From the NCBI RefSeq assembly GCF_900129775.1, contig NZ_FQWV01000014.1, forward strand, positions 1 through 32,595: a DNA stretch of 32,595 nt. The letters run 5' to 3'. Position 1 is the first letter of the stretch. Each line of letters begins with the position of its first letter. The notes below the pieces were generated by a model. That model was not told where the DNA came from. It searched no databases and worked only from the letters and a program-made list of their open reading frames with translations. Below, piece by piece: positions 23,268-30,616 of this stretch. Position numbers and translations under genes: made by a program. Source of the DNA: Halobaculum gomorrense (GTDB lineage: Archaea; Halobacteriota; Halobacteria; Halobacteriales; Haloferacaceae).

Positions 23268-23537
23268 ATGAGCATGAGCACTGACGAGGTGGAGGCGGCC
23301 ATCGAGGCCGGCATCGAGGACTGCGAGGCCACCGTCACGACGCCGCGCGCGCCTGACCCCGACCACGAGGATGCCCACTTCGCAGCGGTCGTCGTCTCGC
23401 CCGCCTTCGAGGGGAAGTCGCTGGTCCAACAGCACGAACTGGTGTACGACGCCGTCGGCGACGCGATGACCCGAGAGGTCCACGCCCTGGAGATCAAGAC
23501 GTACACGCCCGAGGAGTACGAGGAGCACGGCGAGTAA
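23268..23537 (+). CDS. BolA family protein
   Basis: This 89-residue protein of the BolA/IbaG family works with monothiol glutaredoxins in iron-sulfur cluster handling in bacteria and eukaryotes; the archaeal role is less clear. It shows the class II KH-like fold with FAAVVVSPAFEGKSLVQQHE, then LVYDAVGDAMTREVHALEIKT. The conserved QxHxxVY sequence and the C-terminal VHALEIKTYTPEEY are the family hallmarks. Two ATGs two codons apart are possible. The first (23268) is favoured because CGCTTTTTG lies 28 nt upstream. It is divergent from the hypothetical gene and convergent with the MOSC gene. Confidence 0.9.
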   Translation: MSMSTDEVEAAIEAGIEDCEATVTTPRAPDPDHEDAHFAAVVVSPAFEGKSLVQQHELVYDAVGDAMTREVHALEIKTYTPEEYEEHGE

Positions 23538-23585
23538 GTCCGGACTCCCGGGTCGACCGCGCTCGACGCCGGGGGCGACGCTCGG

Positions 23586-24449
23586 TTACTCGTTCTCGAC
23601 GCCGACGATCGCCACGTCGTCGCCGACGCCGAGCTGTGCGCCCGCGCTCTCGGCGAGAACGACGGTGTTCACCATCAGCCGGAAGGGGTGGTCGAAGCGG
23701 CCGCCGCCGCTCCATGCCGGCATCGTCTCCTCGCGCTTCCGGACGAAGCGGGTCCGGAAGCCGTCGAGTTCCTCGCCGGTGTCCGGGTCGCGCGAGGGGA
23801 CCACGCAGCGCTTGCAGGGGTTCACTCCGAACAGTTCGGCGTCCCCGATCCGGAACCGGACGCGCTCGCCCGGCTCGCCGACGAGTCGGTCCTCGGCGAA
23901 CGCCTCGCCGCTCGCGAGTTCGACGTTCGCGCGGAAGCGCCGCCGCATCGACTCGACCGTCACCCCGTCGAACCACGAGGCGACCTCGCGGAGCGTCCCC
24001 GTCGAGATCACCGTTGGCCCGGGGAGCGCCGTGTCGTCCGGGTACCCGCCGGCGCGCTCGCTGACCACTGATACCTCGTAGCCGAGGAACGACTCCAGCC
24101 ACGACTCGATCCTCGCGCGCTCGTCGTCGAGGTGGAAGGTACCGGCGTCGAGCGTGCCGGCGTCCGGTGTGCCGGCGTCGGACGTGTCGCCATTCCCCTC
24201 GGCATCGCGAGAGACCGCGAGGCCGACGGTCCGGGAGTCGAGGTCGTAGTCGGCCGACACGCGGTGGATCCGCCGCTCGTTCTTCCCGTTCACGTAGTCG
24301 CCGTCGTCGTCGACGATGGCGAACTCGCGATCGGGGACGAGCCCGCCTGCCGGCGCCAACCGGGCGACATCAACGTCCACTCCATCGAGCGATTTGATCG
24401 GGTAGACGCGGACCCGATCGAGCGTCGTCGCAAGCGCGTCGTCGGTCAT
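23586..24449 (-). CDS. MOSC domain-containing protein
   Basis: This 287-residue protein has an N-terminal beta-barrel MOSC_N domain (VRVYPIKSLDGVDVD, GLVPDREFAIVDDDGDYV). It is followed by a C-terminal MOSC domain with RFRANVELA, FGVNPCKRCVVPSRDPDTGE (Cys212, Cys215) and NTVVLAESAG. The family resembles the C-terminus of molybdenum cofactor sulfurases and the YcbX/mARC reductases that act on N-hydroxylated compounds with Moco. Residues 88-105 contain a GTxDA-type repeat encoded by a 15-bp tandem repeat. The ATG at 24449 has a TATA-like CGATTCAAC 27 nt upstream; the frame further upstream is not coding. Confidence 0.92.
   Translation of the reverse strand: MTDDALATTLDRVRVYPIKSLDGVDVDVARLAPAGGLVPDREFAIVDDDGDYVNGKNERRIHRVSADYDLDSRTVGLAVSRDAEGNGDTSDAGTPDAGTLDAGTFHLDDERARIESWLESFLGYEVSVVSERAGGYPDDTALPGPTVISTGTLREVASWFDGVTVESMRRRFRANVELASGEAFAEDRLVGEPGERVRFRIGDAELFGVNPCKRCVVPSRDPDTGEELDGFRTRFVRKREETMPAWSGGGRFDHPFRLMVNTVVLAESAGAQLGVGDDVAIVGVENE
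24139..24183. repeat. Three 15-bp tandem repeats inside the MOSC gene
   Basis: Units start at 24139, 24154 and 24169 with consensus GTGCCGGCGTC plus four variable bases. The length is a multiple of three, so copy-number change keeps the reading frame. The encoded segment is a loop-like Asp-Ala-Gly-Thr repeat between the MOSC_N strands. Confidence 0.75.
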
Positions 24450-24595
24450 CGTTCGGCGTACGGCGCCGGCGCCGTTGAATCGATCGGTCCAGAGCGGTCG
24501 CTGCCGGAGCCGGATCGGGCGTGGAAAAGCGGGAGTCGACCCGGGTCGCGACGGCGGTACCGACACCGACGGCGGCGACCGGGCGAGCGAACGCG

Positions 24596-25363
24596 TTACT
24601 CCTCGGTTTCGTCGTCCGCGTCCGCGTCTCCGTCCGTGTCGTCCTCGACGCTCAGGTCGAGGCCCTCGACGAGGTCGGCGATCTCATCGGCGGTGAAGGC
24701 GGCGTAGCCGTCAGCCGAGACCGTCGCCAGCGACACGTCGTTCGGGGTGAGCTCGTCGTTGATCTCGAACAGCGCGCGCAGCGCGAGGCCGATGCCGTCG
24801 TCGAGCGTCAGCTCCTCGGTCCACTCGTCCTCGAGCAGCTCTTGGATCTCCTGGCGGGAGCCGCCGATCGCGGTCGCCTTCCACTCGTGGGGCGTCCCCG
24901 AGGGGTCGGCGCCGAACAGGCGCGGCTCGCCGTCCTCGAAGCCGCCGATGAGGAGCGCGGCGCCGTACGGGCGCGTGCCGCCGCGCTGGGTGTTCTCCTG
25001 GATGTGGTCGGTGATGTACTTCGTCAGCGTCTCGACACCGACCGGCTCCTTGTAGCGCAGGCGGTTCCCCTGGGCCATCCGGCGGGCGTAGTCGATGAGC
25101 TGGCGCGCGTCGGCGACGTGGCCGGCGCTGGCGGTGCCGACGTGGTCGTCGAGCTTGTGGAGCTTCTCGATGGACTCCGACTCCATCAGGCTCGAGGACG
25201 CCTGCGCCTGCGCCGCGAGCACGACGCCCTCGCTCGTGCGGACGCCGACGGAGGGCGCGCCGCGGGAGACGGCCTCCCGGGCGTACTCAACCTGGTAGAT
25301 CCGACCGTCGGGCGAGAACAGCGACGTGCCGCGGTCGTACGCCTGCTGGTCGTTCCCCCTCAT
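24596..25363 (-). CDS. psmA: 20S proteasome alpha subunit
   Basis: This 255-residue structural alpha subunit forms the outer rings and gate of the archaeal 20S core particle. The alpha signature YDRGTSLFSPDGRIYQVEYAREA occupies residues 9-31 in part. KLHKLDDHVGTASAGHVADAR and GGTRPYGAALLIGG follow, and the catalytic N-terminal Thr of beta subunits is absent, as expected. The C-terminus is a long acidic tail (DDTDGDADADDETEE). Haloarchaea often have two alpha paralogues, PsmA and PsmC. The TSLFSPDGRIYQ and GGTRPYGA wording reminds me of the PsmC type, so this may be alpha2; no other psm gene is in the window. The ATG at 25363 follows a 14-codon leader ORF by 3 nt. Confidence 0.95.
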   Translation of the reverse strand: MRGNDQQAYDRGTSLFSPDGRIYQVEYAREAVSRGAPSVGVRTSEGVVLAAQAQASSSLMESESIEKLHKLDDHVGTASAGHVADARQLIDYARRMAQGNRLRYKEPVGVETLTKYITDHIQENTQRGGTRPYGAALLIGGFEDGEPRLFGADPSGTPHEWKATAIGGSRQEIQELLEDEWTEELTLDDGIGLALRALFEINDELTPNDVSLATVSADGYAAFTADEIADLVEGLDLSVEDDTDGDADADDETEE

Positions 25364-25366
25364 CGG

Positions 25367-25411
25367 TCACCACCGACGTGAATCGTCGTCGCGAGTGCGG
25401 TCATCGCTCAT
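25367..25411 (-). CDS. Possible 14-codon leader ORF upstream of the proteasome gene
   Basis: ATG at 25411 to TGA at 25367 encodes MSDDRTRDDDSRRW and ends 3 nt before the proteasome ATG. TATA-like candidates (GTTTAGGG near 25445, GGCTTTTT near 25434) lie 23-34 nt upstream of this ATG. They sit about 75-80 nt upstream of the proteasome ATG, so a leaderless start would fall here. It could couple translation, or it could be chance in a 5' leader. Confidence 0.3.
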   Translation of the reverse strand: MSDDRTRDDDSRRW

Positions 25412-25557
25412 CGGTACGGGTCCACGCCGGAAAAAGCCTCCCTAAACGGAGTTTTAGCGAGCGAGCAAAAACCGCGAGACGAGAGTGGCCCTCCGGCGGT
25501 CGGTCCGGTCGCGCCCGCCGCGGGGTCTCCGGGACGCGCTCCGAGCGCGTCCGCCGA

Positions 25558-25749
25558 CTACCGCTCGACCGTGAGCACTTCGGCGTCGGCGGCGTTCGCC
25601 TTCACGCTCTCGATGCCCTCCTCGGCCTTCTGCTTGCTCGCGTACCCCTCCCCGGAGTCGGCGATGATGTTCCCGTTGTCGTGTTTGAGCCGCCATCGCC
25701 ACTGGTCGGCGCTGTCGCGAAACACCTCGAAGGTGGCTTTGCTCGCCAT
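25558..25749 (-). CDS. DUF1508 (HVO_2922/YegP-like) protein
   Basis: This is a 63-residue protein with one YegP/DUF1508 unit: FEVFRDSADQWRWRLKHDNG, then IIADSGEGYASKQKAEEGIESVK. The family forms small alpha/beta dimers, and HVO_2922 of Haloferax volcanii is the closest named relative. The biochemical role is unknown. The length equals a single repeat unit, with no fusion. An AT-rich TATA-like AGAGTAGTT about 26 nt upstream overlaps the last codons of the tautomerase-like gene, which implies a leaderless promoter within that gene's 3' end. Confidence 0.93.
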   Translation of the reverse strand: MASKATFEVFRDSADQWRWRLKHDNGNIIADSGEGYASKQKAEEGIESVKANAADAEVLTVER

Positions 25750-25773
25750 GGTTCCGTTTGCTGCGCGACGGAA

Positions 25774-26190
25774 CTACTCTGTACCGGCCGCCCCAGGACC
25801 GGCGGGTCCGTCGCCGCTGGCCTCCCCGCTGTCCCACCCGTCGAGGGGGTCGCCGCCGAGCACGAAATCCACCCCCGCGTGTTCGGTGAACACGACGTAT
25901 ACGAACTTCTCTGGGACGCTGAACCGATCCCCGAGTTCGGCGGTCAATCGCCGCGCGAGCTCGTGGCGCTGCTCGACGGAGCGGCCGACGCGGATGTCGG
26001 CGTTCACGAGCGCGACGGAGTCGCCCTCGTCGGCGCGTCCCAACCGCGGGTCGCTCTCCGTGACGATCACGCCGACGTGGTCGGTCCCCGTCTCCATCAC
26101 GTCGGCGTACGTCTCGGCGACCCACGCCGCGAACGAAGCGCGCTCGCCGTCGTCGACCGCCGCCGAGAGATCGAATCGAAGGTGTGGCAC
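25774..26190 (-). CDS. Tautomerase/MIF superfamily-like protein
   Basis: This is a 138-residue protein starting at GTG 26190, which places Pro at position 2 (MPHLRFDLS). In the 4-oxalocrotonate tautomerase/MIF superfamily the Pro exposed after Met removal is the catalytic base. The pattern PHLRFDLSAAVDDGERASFAAW, DHVGVIVTESDP and a long helix after VGRSVEQRHELA fits one MIF-like chain of two beta-alpha-beta units. A TATA-like CTTATTT centred 26 nt upstream supports this start over an alternative at 26205 that would hide the Pro. The C-terminal ~25 residues are a Gly/Asp-rich tail. The substrate is unknown and the assignment rests on pattern only. Confidence 0.7.
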   Translation of the reverse strand: MPHLRFDLSAAVDDGERASFAAWVAETYADVMETGTDHVGVIVTESDPRLGRADEGDSVALVNADIRVGRSVEQRHELARRLTAELGDRFSVPEKFVYVVFTEHAGVDFVLGGDPLDGWDSGEASGDGPAGPGAAGTE

Positions 26191-26238
26191 GACGCGACAT
26201 GGCACGCGGAGCGAAATAAGTGGGGGTCGTGCGGCGCC

Positions 26239-26313
26239 GGTCGACCGCTCGGCGACGACCGCACCCGCTGCGCTCGCGCCGACCCGTCAGGTCGACCGCT
26301 CGGCGACGACCGC
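26239..26313. repeat. 24-bp perfect direct repeat at the 3' end of the nuclease gene
   Basis: Copies lie at 26239-26262 and 26290-26313, 51 bp apart. The second encodes the last residues of the nuclease (about AVVAERS). The first lies after its stop codon and would encode the same residues, so it looks like a duplicated gene tail. Confidence 0.8.
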
Positions 26314-27309
26314 GCCGTTTGCATCGCGCAGTGTCACCGTCTCGCCGTCGTTGTTCAGCGTCGGACGGCTCCGCCCCCAGTACAGGTCGCTCTCGGTGTC
26401 GTCGCCGCTGCCGACGTGGACCGTGACGGTCGCGTCCGCCGCCAGCGAGGCACCGTCGGGGAACTCGTACGTAAACCCGGCCGCGTCGGTCAGCGTCCAC
26501 CCCGAGAGGTCGACCGCCTCGTGGCCGCGGTTGCGGAGCACGACGTACTCGTCGTTGAGGTTCTCCCCGTCGTCGCCCTCAGCGTCGGCGTGGACCCGGG
26601 CGATCACGATCCCGTCACCGGCGTCGGAGGCAGTGACGGTCGCGGTCGCGGACGCGGTGGCGGTCGTCTCGTCGGCGCCGGCGGGACCGGGCGTGCCGTC
26701 GCGGCAGGTCCACAGCCCGCGGCCGGCGGCCATCGCGCGCTCCTCGGCGGCGTAGAAGCTGTCGCCGCGCTCGAACGAGGAGTCGTACACCCGCGCCAGC
26801 CCGCGGTCGACCAGCGCGTAGTTGAACGACCCGCCGTCGTGGTGGACGTACACGAGCAGCCGGTCGTAGTAGCCGCGGCGAGGCTCGTTCGCGTCGAACG
26901 CGAGCGTCACTTCCTCGCCGAGCAGGCGGTTCTTCGTGTAGGCGCTGGCGCGCTCGGCGTACTCGTCGAGGCACGCGCGTCCCGCCTCCGTGTCGGGGAC
27001 GCCCTCGAACTCGTCGGGCGTGTTCTCGCCGTAGATTTCGGGCGTGTCGACCCCGAGCAGGCGGGCCGTGTCGGTCGTCCCGTTCTCGTACTCGAACCGG
27101 ACGGTGTCGCCGTCGACGACCTCGACGACCGTGACGTGGAGGCCGTCCGCCGGCGGGGCGACGGTGGCGGGCGTGCCGGCGGAACCGGGGGGCGCGCTCG
27201 GCGTCCCGTCGGCGGTCGCGGCCGTCGACGGGCCGCCCGGCGCCGCGGCGCAGCCCGCGAGCGCGAGGAGGAGGCAACACGCAAGCGCGAGGAGCGGGCG
27301 AGTGGACAT
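26287..27309 (-). CDS. Secreted lipoprotein thermonuclease with lamin-tail domain
   Basis: This 340-residue exported nuclease begins with a lipoprotein signal peptide (hydrophobic core LLALACCLLLALAGC, lipid-attached Cys20 in LAGC) and a Ser/Thr/Pro/Gly-rich linker. The staphylococcal-nuclease domain (about 55-210) has ARLLGVDTPEIYGE with the active-site Arg, an EEVTLAFD strand, YDRLLVYV with the second Arg, and ALVDRGLARV. An Ala/Thr-rich linker leads to a lamin-tail-like beta domain (about 240-340; LNDEYVVLRNRGHEAVDLSGWTL in part). It would act outside the cell, anchored to the membrane, probably degrading DNA. The ATG at 27309 is fixed by the signal peptide. Only a weak TATA is seen. Confidence 0.92.
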   Translation of the reverse strand: MSTRPLLALACCLLLALAGCAAAPGGPSTAATADGTPSAPPGSAGTPATVAPPADGLHVTVVEVVDGDTVRFEYENGTTDTARLLGVDTPEIYGENTPDEFEGVPDTEAGRACLDEYAERASAYTKNRLLGEEVTLAFDANEPRRGYYDRLLVYVHHDGGSFNYALVDRGLARVYDSSFERGDSFYAAEERAMAAGRGLWTCRDGTPGPAGADETTATASATATVTASDAGDGIVIARVHADAEGDDGENLNDEYVVLRNRGHEAVDLSGWTLTDAAGFTYEFPDGASLAADATVTVHVGSGDDTESDLYWGRSRPTLNNDGETVTLRDANGAVVAERST

Positions 27310-27373
27310 ACTCGACCCGTCGGGGGACACGTCGAAAGGCGTTCGGGACCGACCGCGAGTGCGACGGCTCACC

Positions 27374-27441
27374 GCGACGGCCACTCGGTCGCGACGGCCA
27401 CTCGGTCGCGACGGCCACCCGGTCGCGACGGCCACGCGGCC
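27374..27441. repeat. Four 17-bp tandem repeats between folA and the nuclease gene
   Basis: Units begin at 27374, 27391, 27408 and 27425 with consensus GCGACGGCCACTCGGTC. The first two are identical, the third has one change and the fourth has two. A partial unit (GCGACGGCTCACC) precedes at 27361. It lies in the 141-bp gap between the two genes, so copy-number change would not disturb a reading frame. Confidence 0.85.
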
Positions 27442-27450
27442 GTGGCGGCG

Positions 27451-27993
27451 CTACCGGGCGCGCTCGTAGACGGCGAAGTCGAAGGCGTCGCGCTCCTCGC
27501 GGTCCACCTCGCACCACTCGTCGGGGTCGAACTCGGGGAACGCGGTATCGCCCTCGTGCGCCTCGTGGATCTCGGTGAGCACCAACTCCTCCGCCAGCGG
27601 GAGGAACTGCTCGTAGACGGCGCCGCCGCCGGCGACGTAGACGGTGTCGACGCCCAGTTCCTGGGCGGCCCCGCGTGCGACCGCGAGCGCGTCGTCGACG
27701 GACTCGGCGACGATCACGTCGTCGGGGAGGTGGGGACTCGACCGCGAGAGGACGACGTTCGTCCGGTCGGGGAGCGGCCCGCCGATGTCGCTCGCGATCG
27801 ACTCGTACGTCCGCCGCCCCATGATCACCGGGTGGCCCGTGGTCGTCTCCTTGAAGTGGCGCATGTCGGCGGGGAGGTGCCACGGCATCCCGCCGTCGGC
27901 GCCGATGACGCCGTTGGCGGCGACGGCGGCGATGAGCGAGACGCGCACGTCATCGCCGTCGTCGAGCGGACGAGACGGGCGGTCGACCGACAT
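27451..27993 (-). CDS. folA: Dihydrofolate reductase
   Basis: This 180-residue enzyme reduces dihydrofolate to tetrahydrofolate with NADPH. The family blocks are present: VSLIAAVAANGVIGADGGMPW, LPADMRHFKETTTG with the catalytic acidic residue (Asp of PADM), PVIMGRRTYES, and VYVAGGGAVYEQFLPLAEELVLTEI. The first ~16 residues are an acidic extension before strand A. The ATG overlaps the thyA stop codon by one base (TGATG), so the two are co-transcribed and probably translationally coupled. This matches their roles: ThyA makes dihydrofolate and this enzyme recycles it. Haloarchaea also have a second DHFR type (HdrB), so redundancy elsewhere is possible. Confidence 0.96.
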   Translation of the reverse strand: MSVDRPSRPLDDGDDVRVSLIAAVAANGVIGADGGMPWHLPADMRHFKETTTGHPVIMGRRTYESIASDIGGPLPDRTNVVLSRSSPHLPDDVIVAESVDDALAVARGAAQELGVDTVYVAGGGAVYEQFLPLAEELVLTEIHEAHEGDTAFPEFDPDEWCEVDREERDAFDFAVYERAR

Positions 27994-29000
27994 CACTCGG
28001 CGACCGCGAACTCGATCCCCGGCGCCGGGTCGTACCCGTGCAGTTCGATGTCGTCGAACGTCAGGTCGTCGAGCGGCTTGTCGGCGACGCGCAGCGTCGG
28101 CTTCTTGCGCGGTTCGCGGCCGAGCTGCCGCAGCAGGCCGGGCACGTGGTCCGTCCGCTCGTCGCCGTCGGCTTCGGGGGGCGCGGTCTCCTCGACGCGG
28201 TCGGCCAGCCGCTCGTACTCCGCCCGGGAGTCGGCGTCGGCGAGGCCGTCGCGGATCAGCTCTCGGGCGCCGGCGTCGCCGTACCAGTCGCCGCGCTCGC
28301 CGGTGCCACAGTAGACGTGGGCGTCGACGACGCTGTGTGCGAACGTCCCCGGCTCGAACCCGGTGTGCTGGGCGACGGCCGTCAGCAGGATCGAGTAGGC
28401 CGCGATGTTGAACGGGACCCCAAGCGCGAGGTCGCCCGAGCGCTGGGTGAGATGGAGGTTCAGGCGGTCGCCCTGGACGTTGAAGACGAAGGTGTAGTGG
28501 CACGGCGGCAGCGTCGACACCGCGGCGTTCGCGGGGTGCCACGCATTCACGACGATCCGCCGGGAGTTCGGGTTCTCGCGGAGGGTGTCAAGCACGTACG
28601 CCAGCTGGTCGAAGGTGCGCTCGTCGTCGTTCATCCAGCGGTGGGTCTCCTCGGGCCACGTCTCGCCCTCCAGTCCGTCCTCGGGAACTGGGTAGCGCCG
28701 CCAGAAGCGCCCGTAGGCGGTGTCGAGTCGCCCGTCCTCGTCGGCCCACGCGTCCCAGATCCCCGTCTTCTCGCGGAGGTCGCGGATATGCTCCTCGCCC
28801 GAGAGGTACCACAGGAACTCGTGGATGAGCGAGTTCCAGCGGAACCCCGAGAGGTCCTTCGTCGTGAGCAGGGGGAAGCCGTCAGCGAGGTCGGCCTCGT
28901 AGTGCGCCGAGAACGCCGAGAGCGTGTCGACGCCGGTCCGGTTCGGCTTGTGGATACCGTCCCGGAGCACGTCCTCGACGGTCGAGAGGTACTGCTGCAT
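27993..29000 (-). CDS. thyA: Thymidylate synthase ThyA
   Basis: This enzyme methylates dUMP to dTMP with methylene-tetrahydrofolate. The product is 335 residues from the ATG at 29000 (MQQYLSTVEDVL), the usual family start. An in-frame ATG at 29027 would add nine residues. A TATA-like GGTCTATGA overlapping that upstream ATG supports the shorter form. Visible sites are the catalytic Cys167 in LPPCHYTFVF, the dUMP-binding RTGVDT and QRSGDLALGVPFNIA, and the C-terminal DIELHGYDPAPGIEFAVAE. Relative to E. coli it has a ~50-residue acidic insertion before the last strand (after GDWYGDAGARELI). It is coupled to folA downstream. Confidence 0.96.
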   Translation of the reverse strand: MQQYLSTVEDVLRDGIHKPNRTGVDTLSAFSAHYEADLADGFPLLTTKDLSGFRWNSLIHEFLWYLSGEEHIRDLREKTGIWDAWADEDGRLDTAYGRFWRRYPVPEDGLEGETWPEETHRWMNDDERTFDQLAYVLDTLRENPNSRRIVVNAWHPANAAVSTLPPCHYTFVFNVQGDRLNLHLTQRSGDLALGVPFNIAAYSILLTAVAQHTGFEPGTFAHSVVDAHVYCGTGERGDWYGDAGARELIRDGLADADSRAEYERLADRVEETAPPEADGDERTDHVPGLLRQLGREPRKKPTLRVADKPLDDLTFDDIELHGYDPAPGIEFAVAE

Positions 29001-29107
29001 GTGCGAGAAGCGCGGGCCGTCCGTCATAGACCTACCGAACCCGGTTACCCGTCGCTCGTTCCGGACCAACACGAACCCCCAAGACCCGGCGTCTCCTACC
29101 ACCGCTC

Positions 29108-29734
29108 ATGATCCACAACCTCGCCGCCGGCGTCCAGGCGTTCACGAGCAACGCGTTCCTCGTCGTCGGCCCCGCGAGCGCCGATTCGCCCGCGAGCGAC
29201 GACGACGGCGACGCCGGCCGCCGCGCCCTCGTCGACACCGGCTCGAACTTCGACATCCTCCCGCTCGTCCGCGAGCGCGTCGACGACCTCGACGCGGTGA
29301 TCCTCACCCACACCCACCACGACCACGTCGGCAACGTCGAGGCCGTCCGCGAGGCCTTCGGCGTCGAGACGTGGGGCTTCGACGCCGACCAGCCGTCGGT
29401 CGACAACGAGCTTCCCGACGGCGGGCGCGTCCAGTTGGGGCTCGGAACGTACGAGGCGCTCCACACGCCCGGGCATAAGAACGACCACCTCTGCTTCTAC
29501 GACGAGGACGCGGGCGTGCTGTTCGCGGGCGACCTGATCTTCCAGAACGGCGGCTTCGGGCGGACGGACCTGGAGGAGGGCGACCGCGACGCGCTGATCC
29601 GAAGTATCGACCGCGTGCGCGACCGCGTCGACGGCGACGGCCTCCGAGAGCTCCACGTGGGCCACGGCCCGAGCGTGCTGGACTCGCCGTTCGATCACGT
29701 CGAACTCGCCGGGCGGGCGGCGCGAACGCGATAA
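29108..29734 (+). CDS. MBL-fold metallo-hydrolase (glyoxalase II-like)
   Basis: This is a 208-residue metallo-beta-lactamase fold hydrolase. The dinuclear metal motif THTHHDHVGN is complete, followed by HTPGHKNDHLCFY, LFAGDLIF and a C-terminal HVGHGPSV histidine. All four metal-binding motifs are present, so it should be catalytically active. The substrate is unknown, with thioester or ester hydrolysis most likely from its similarity to glyoxalase II-like proteins. It is divergent from thyA, with 107 bp between the starts, and convergent with the NTPase gene. No convincing TATA box was recognised. Confidence 0.9.
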   Translation: MIHNLAAGVQAFTSNAFLVVGPASADSPASDDDGDAGRRALVDTGSNFDILPLVRERVDDLDAVILTHTHHDHVGNVEAVREAFGVETWGFDADQPSVDNELPDGGRVQLGLGTYEALHTPGHKNDHLCFYDEDAGVLFAGDLIFQNGGFGRTDLEEGDRDALIRSIDRVRDRVDGDGLRELHVGHGPSVLDSPFDHVELAGRAARTR

Positions 29735-29776
29735 CGGAGGGGCGCAGCGCAGTGGCAGAGCCGCGGGGGACAGCCC

Positions 29777-30616
29777 TCAGCGGTCTCGCGCAGCTGCGAG
29801 GAGCTCGTCGTACGCCTCTTGATACGCCGACGCGACGGCGTCGGGGTCATCCTGTTCCTCGCCGGTGAGGGGACGGAGGTCGTGCGTCGAGAGCGGGTCG
29901 AGCATCTCGGTCACGCGCTCGACGCGCACCTCCAGCGCCCCCTCGTCGCGGCCGCCGGTCGCGGTCTCGCGGGCGAGCGTCCAGCGACCCCCGTCGTACA
30001 CGCGGCACCGACCGGGATCGACGGCCGCGACCGCGTCGAAGTCGATCTCCCGCAGCGGCATCGCCACGTCGCCGTACGACTCCACGAGCGCGACGCCCGC
30101 CTCGCCGGCCTCGCGAACGTCGTCGGCGAGCCGGTTGAGCGCGGGGAGATGGAGCTCGCGCATCGCGCCGTTGAACGCCCGGACCGATTCGACGCGGCGG
30201 GCCTCCGCGATCGGGAGGTCCTCGTGGAGCCGAGCCGGGATATCGGCGGTGCCGTTCAGCACCCACTCGTCGCCGCTCTGGGTCCGGACCCGGTCGACGA
30301 GGAACGTTCGGTCGGCCTCGCCGAGCAGCCCTCGTTCGCCCGGCGTCGGTCGCCAGAGGCGGTGGATCGGGTTTCGGACCTCGTGGCTCGCGTCGCTGCC
30401 TGCGGCACGGAGCAGTCGGTCGATGTCCTTCCCGTAGAGGCGACCCTCGCCCGCGGCTCGGCGAACGTCGTCGTGGTCGAACCAGCGGTCGTTGCCGGCG
30501 CGGGGCTTGAATGCTCGGGGGCCAGCGCCGTCGCCGCGGAGGCGAGCGGCCAACCCGACCGCGAACGTCGTCTTGCCCGCGTCGACGGGGTCCGCACCGG
30601 CGACGAGCAGCCTCAC
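29777..30616 (-). CDS. P-loop NTPase (dethiobiotin synthetase/CobQ-like fold)
   Basis: This is a 279-residue cytoplasmic protein whose first 20 residues hold a Walker A motif, LLVAGADPVDAGKTTFAVGLA (residues 3-17 carry GADPVDAGKTT). This resembles the SIMIBI-type loops of BioD/CobQ rather than kinases. Conserved-looking blocks include RAFKPRAGNDRWFDHDD, YGKDIDRLLRAAGSDASHEVRNPIHRLWRPTPGERG and VALVESYGDVAMPL. The GTG start lies inside a GTGA overlap with the DUF5827-like gene upstream, so the two are translationally coupled. The region upstream of that GTG in this frame is Arg-rich and not coding. Function unknown; the fold suggests an ATP-dependent ligase or synthetase, or a regulatory ATPase. 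Confidence 0.8.
   Translation of the reverse strand: MRLLVAGADPVDAGKTTFAVGLAARLRGDGAGPRAFKPRAGNDRWFDHDDVRRAAGEGRLYGKDIDRLLRAAGSDASHEVRNPIHRLWRPTPGERGLLGEADRTFLVDRVRTQSGDEWVLNGTADIPARLHEDLPIAEARRVESVRAFNGAMRELHLPALNRLADDVREAGEAGVALVESYGDVAMPLREIDFDAVAAVDPGRCRVYDGGRWTLARETATGGRDEGALEVRVERVTEMLDPLSTHDLRPLTGEEQDDPDAVASAYQEAYDELLAAARDR

Noticed and set aside
21398-23284. 628-codon open frame antisense to dgoD
   Set aside because: Shadow of the dehydratase and the hypothetical gene.
27374-27441. CRISPR array
   Set aside because: The 17-bp units are head-to-tail without spacers, and no cas genes are present.
25378-28314. 978-codon open frame on the plus strand
   Set aside because: Antisense to five real genes, including the nuclease and folA; no recognisable fold.
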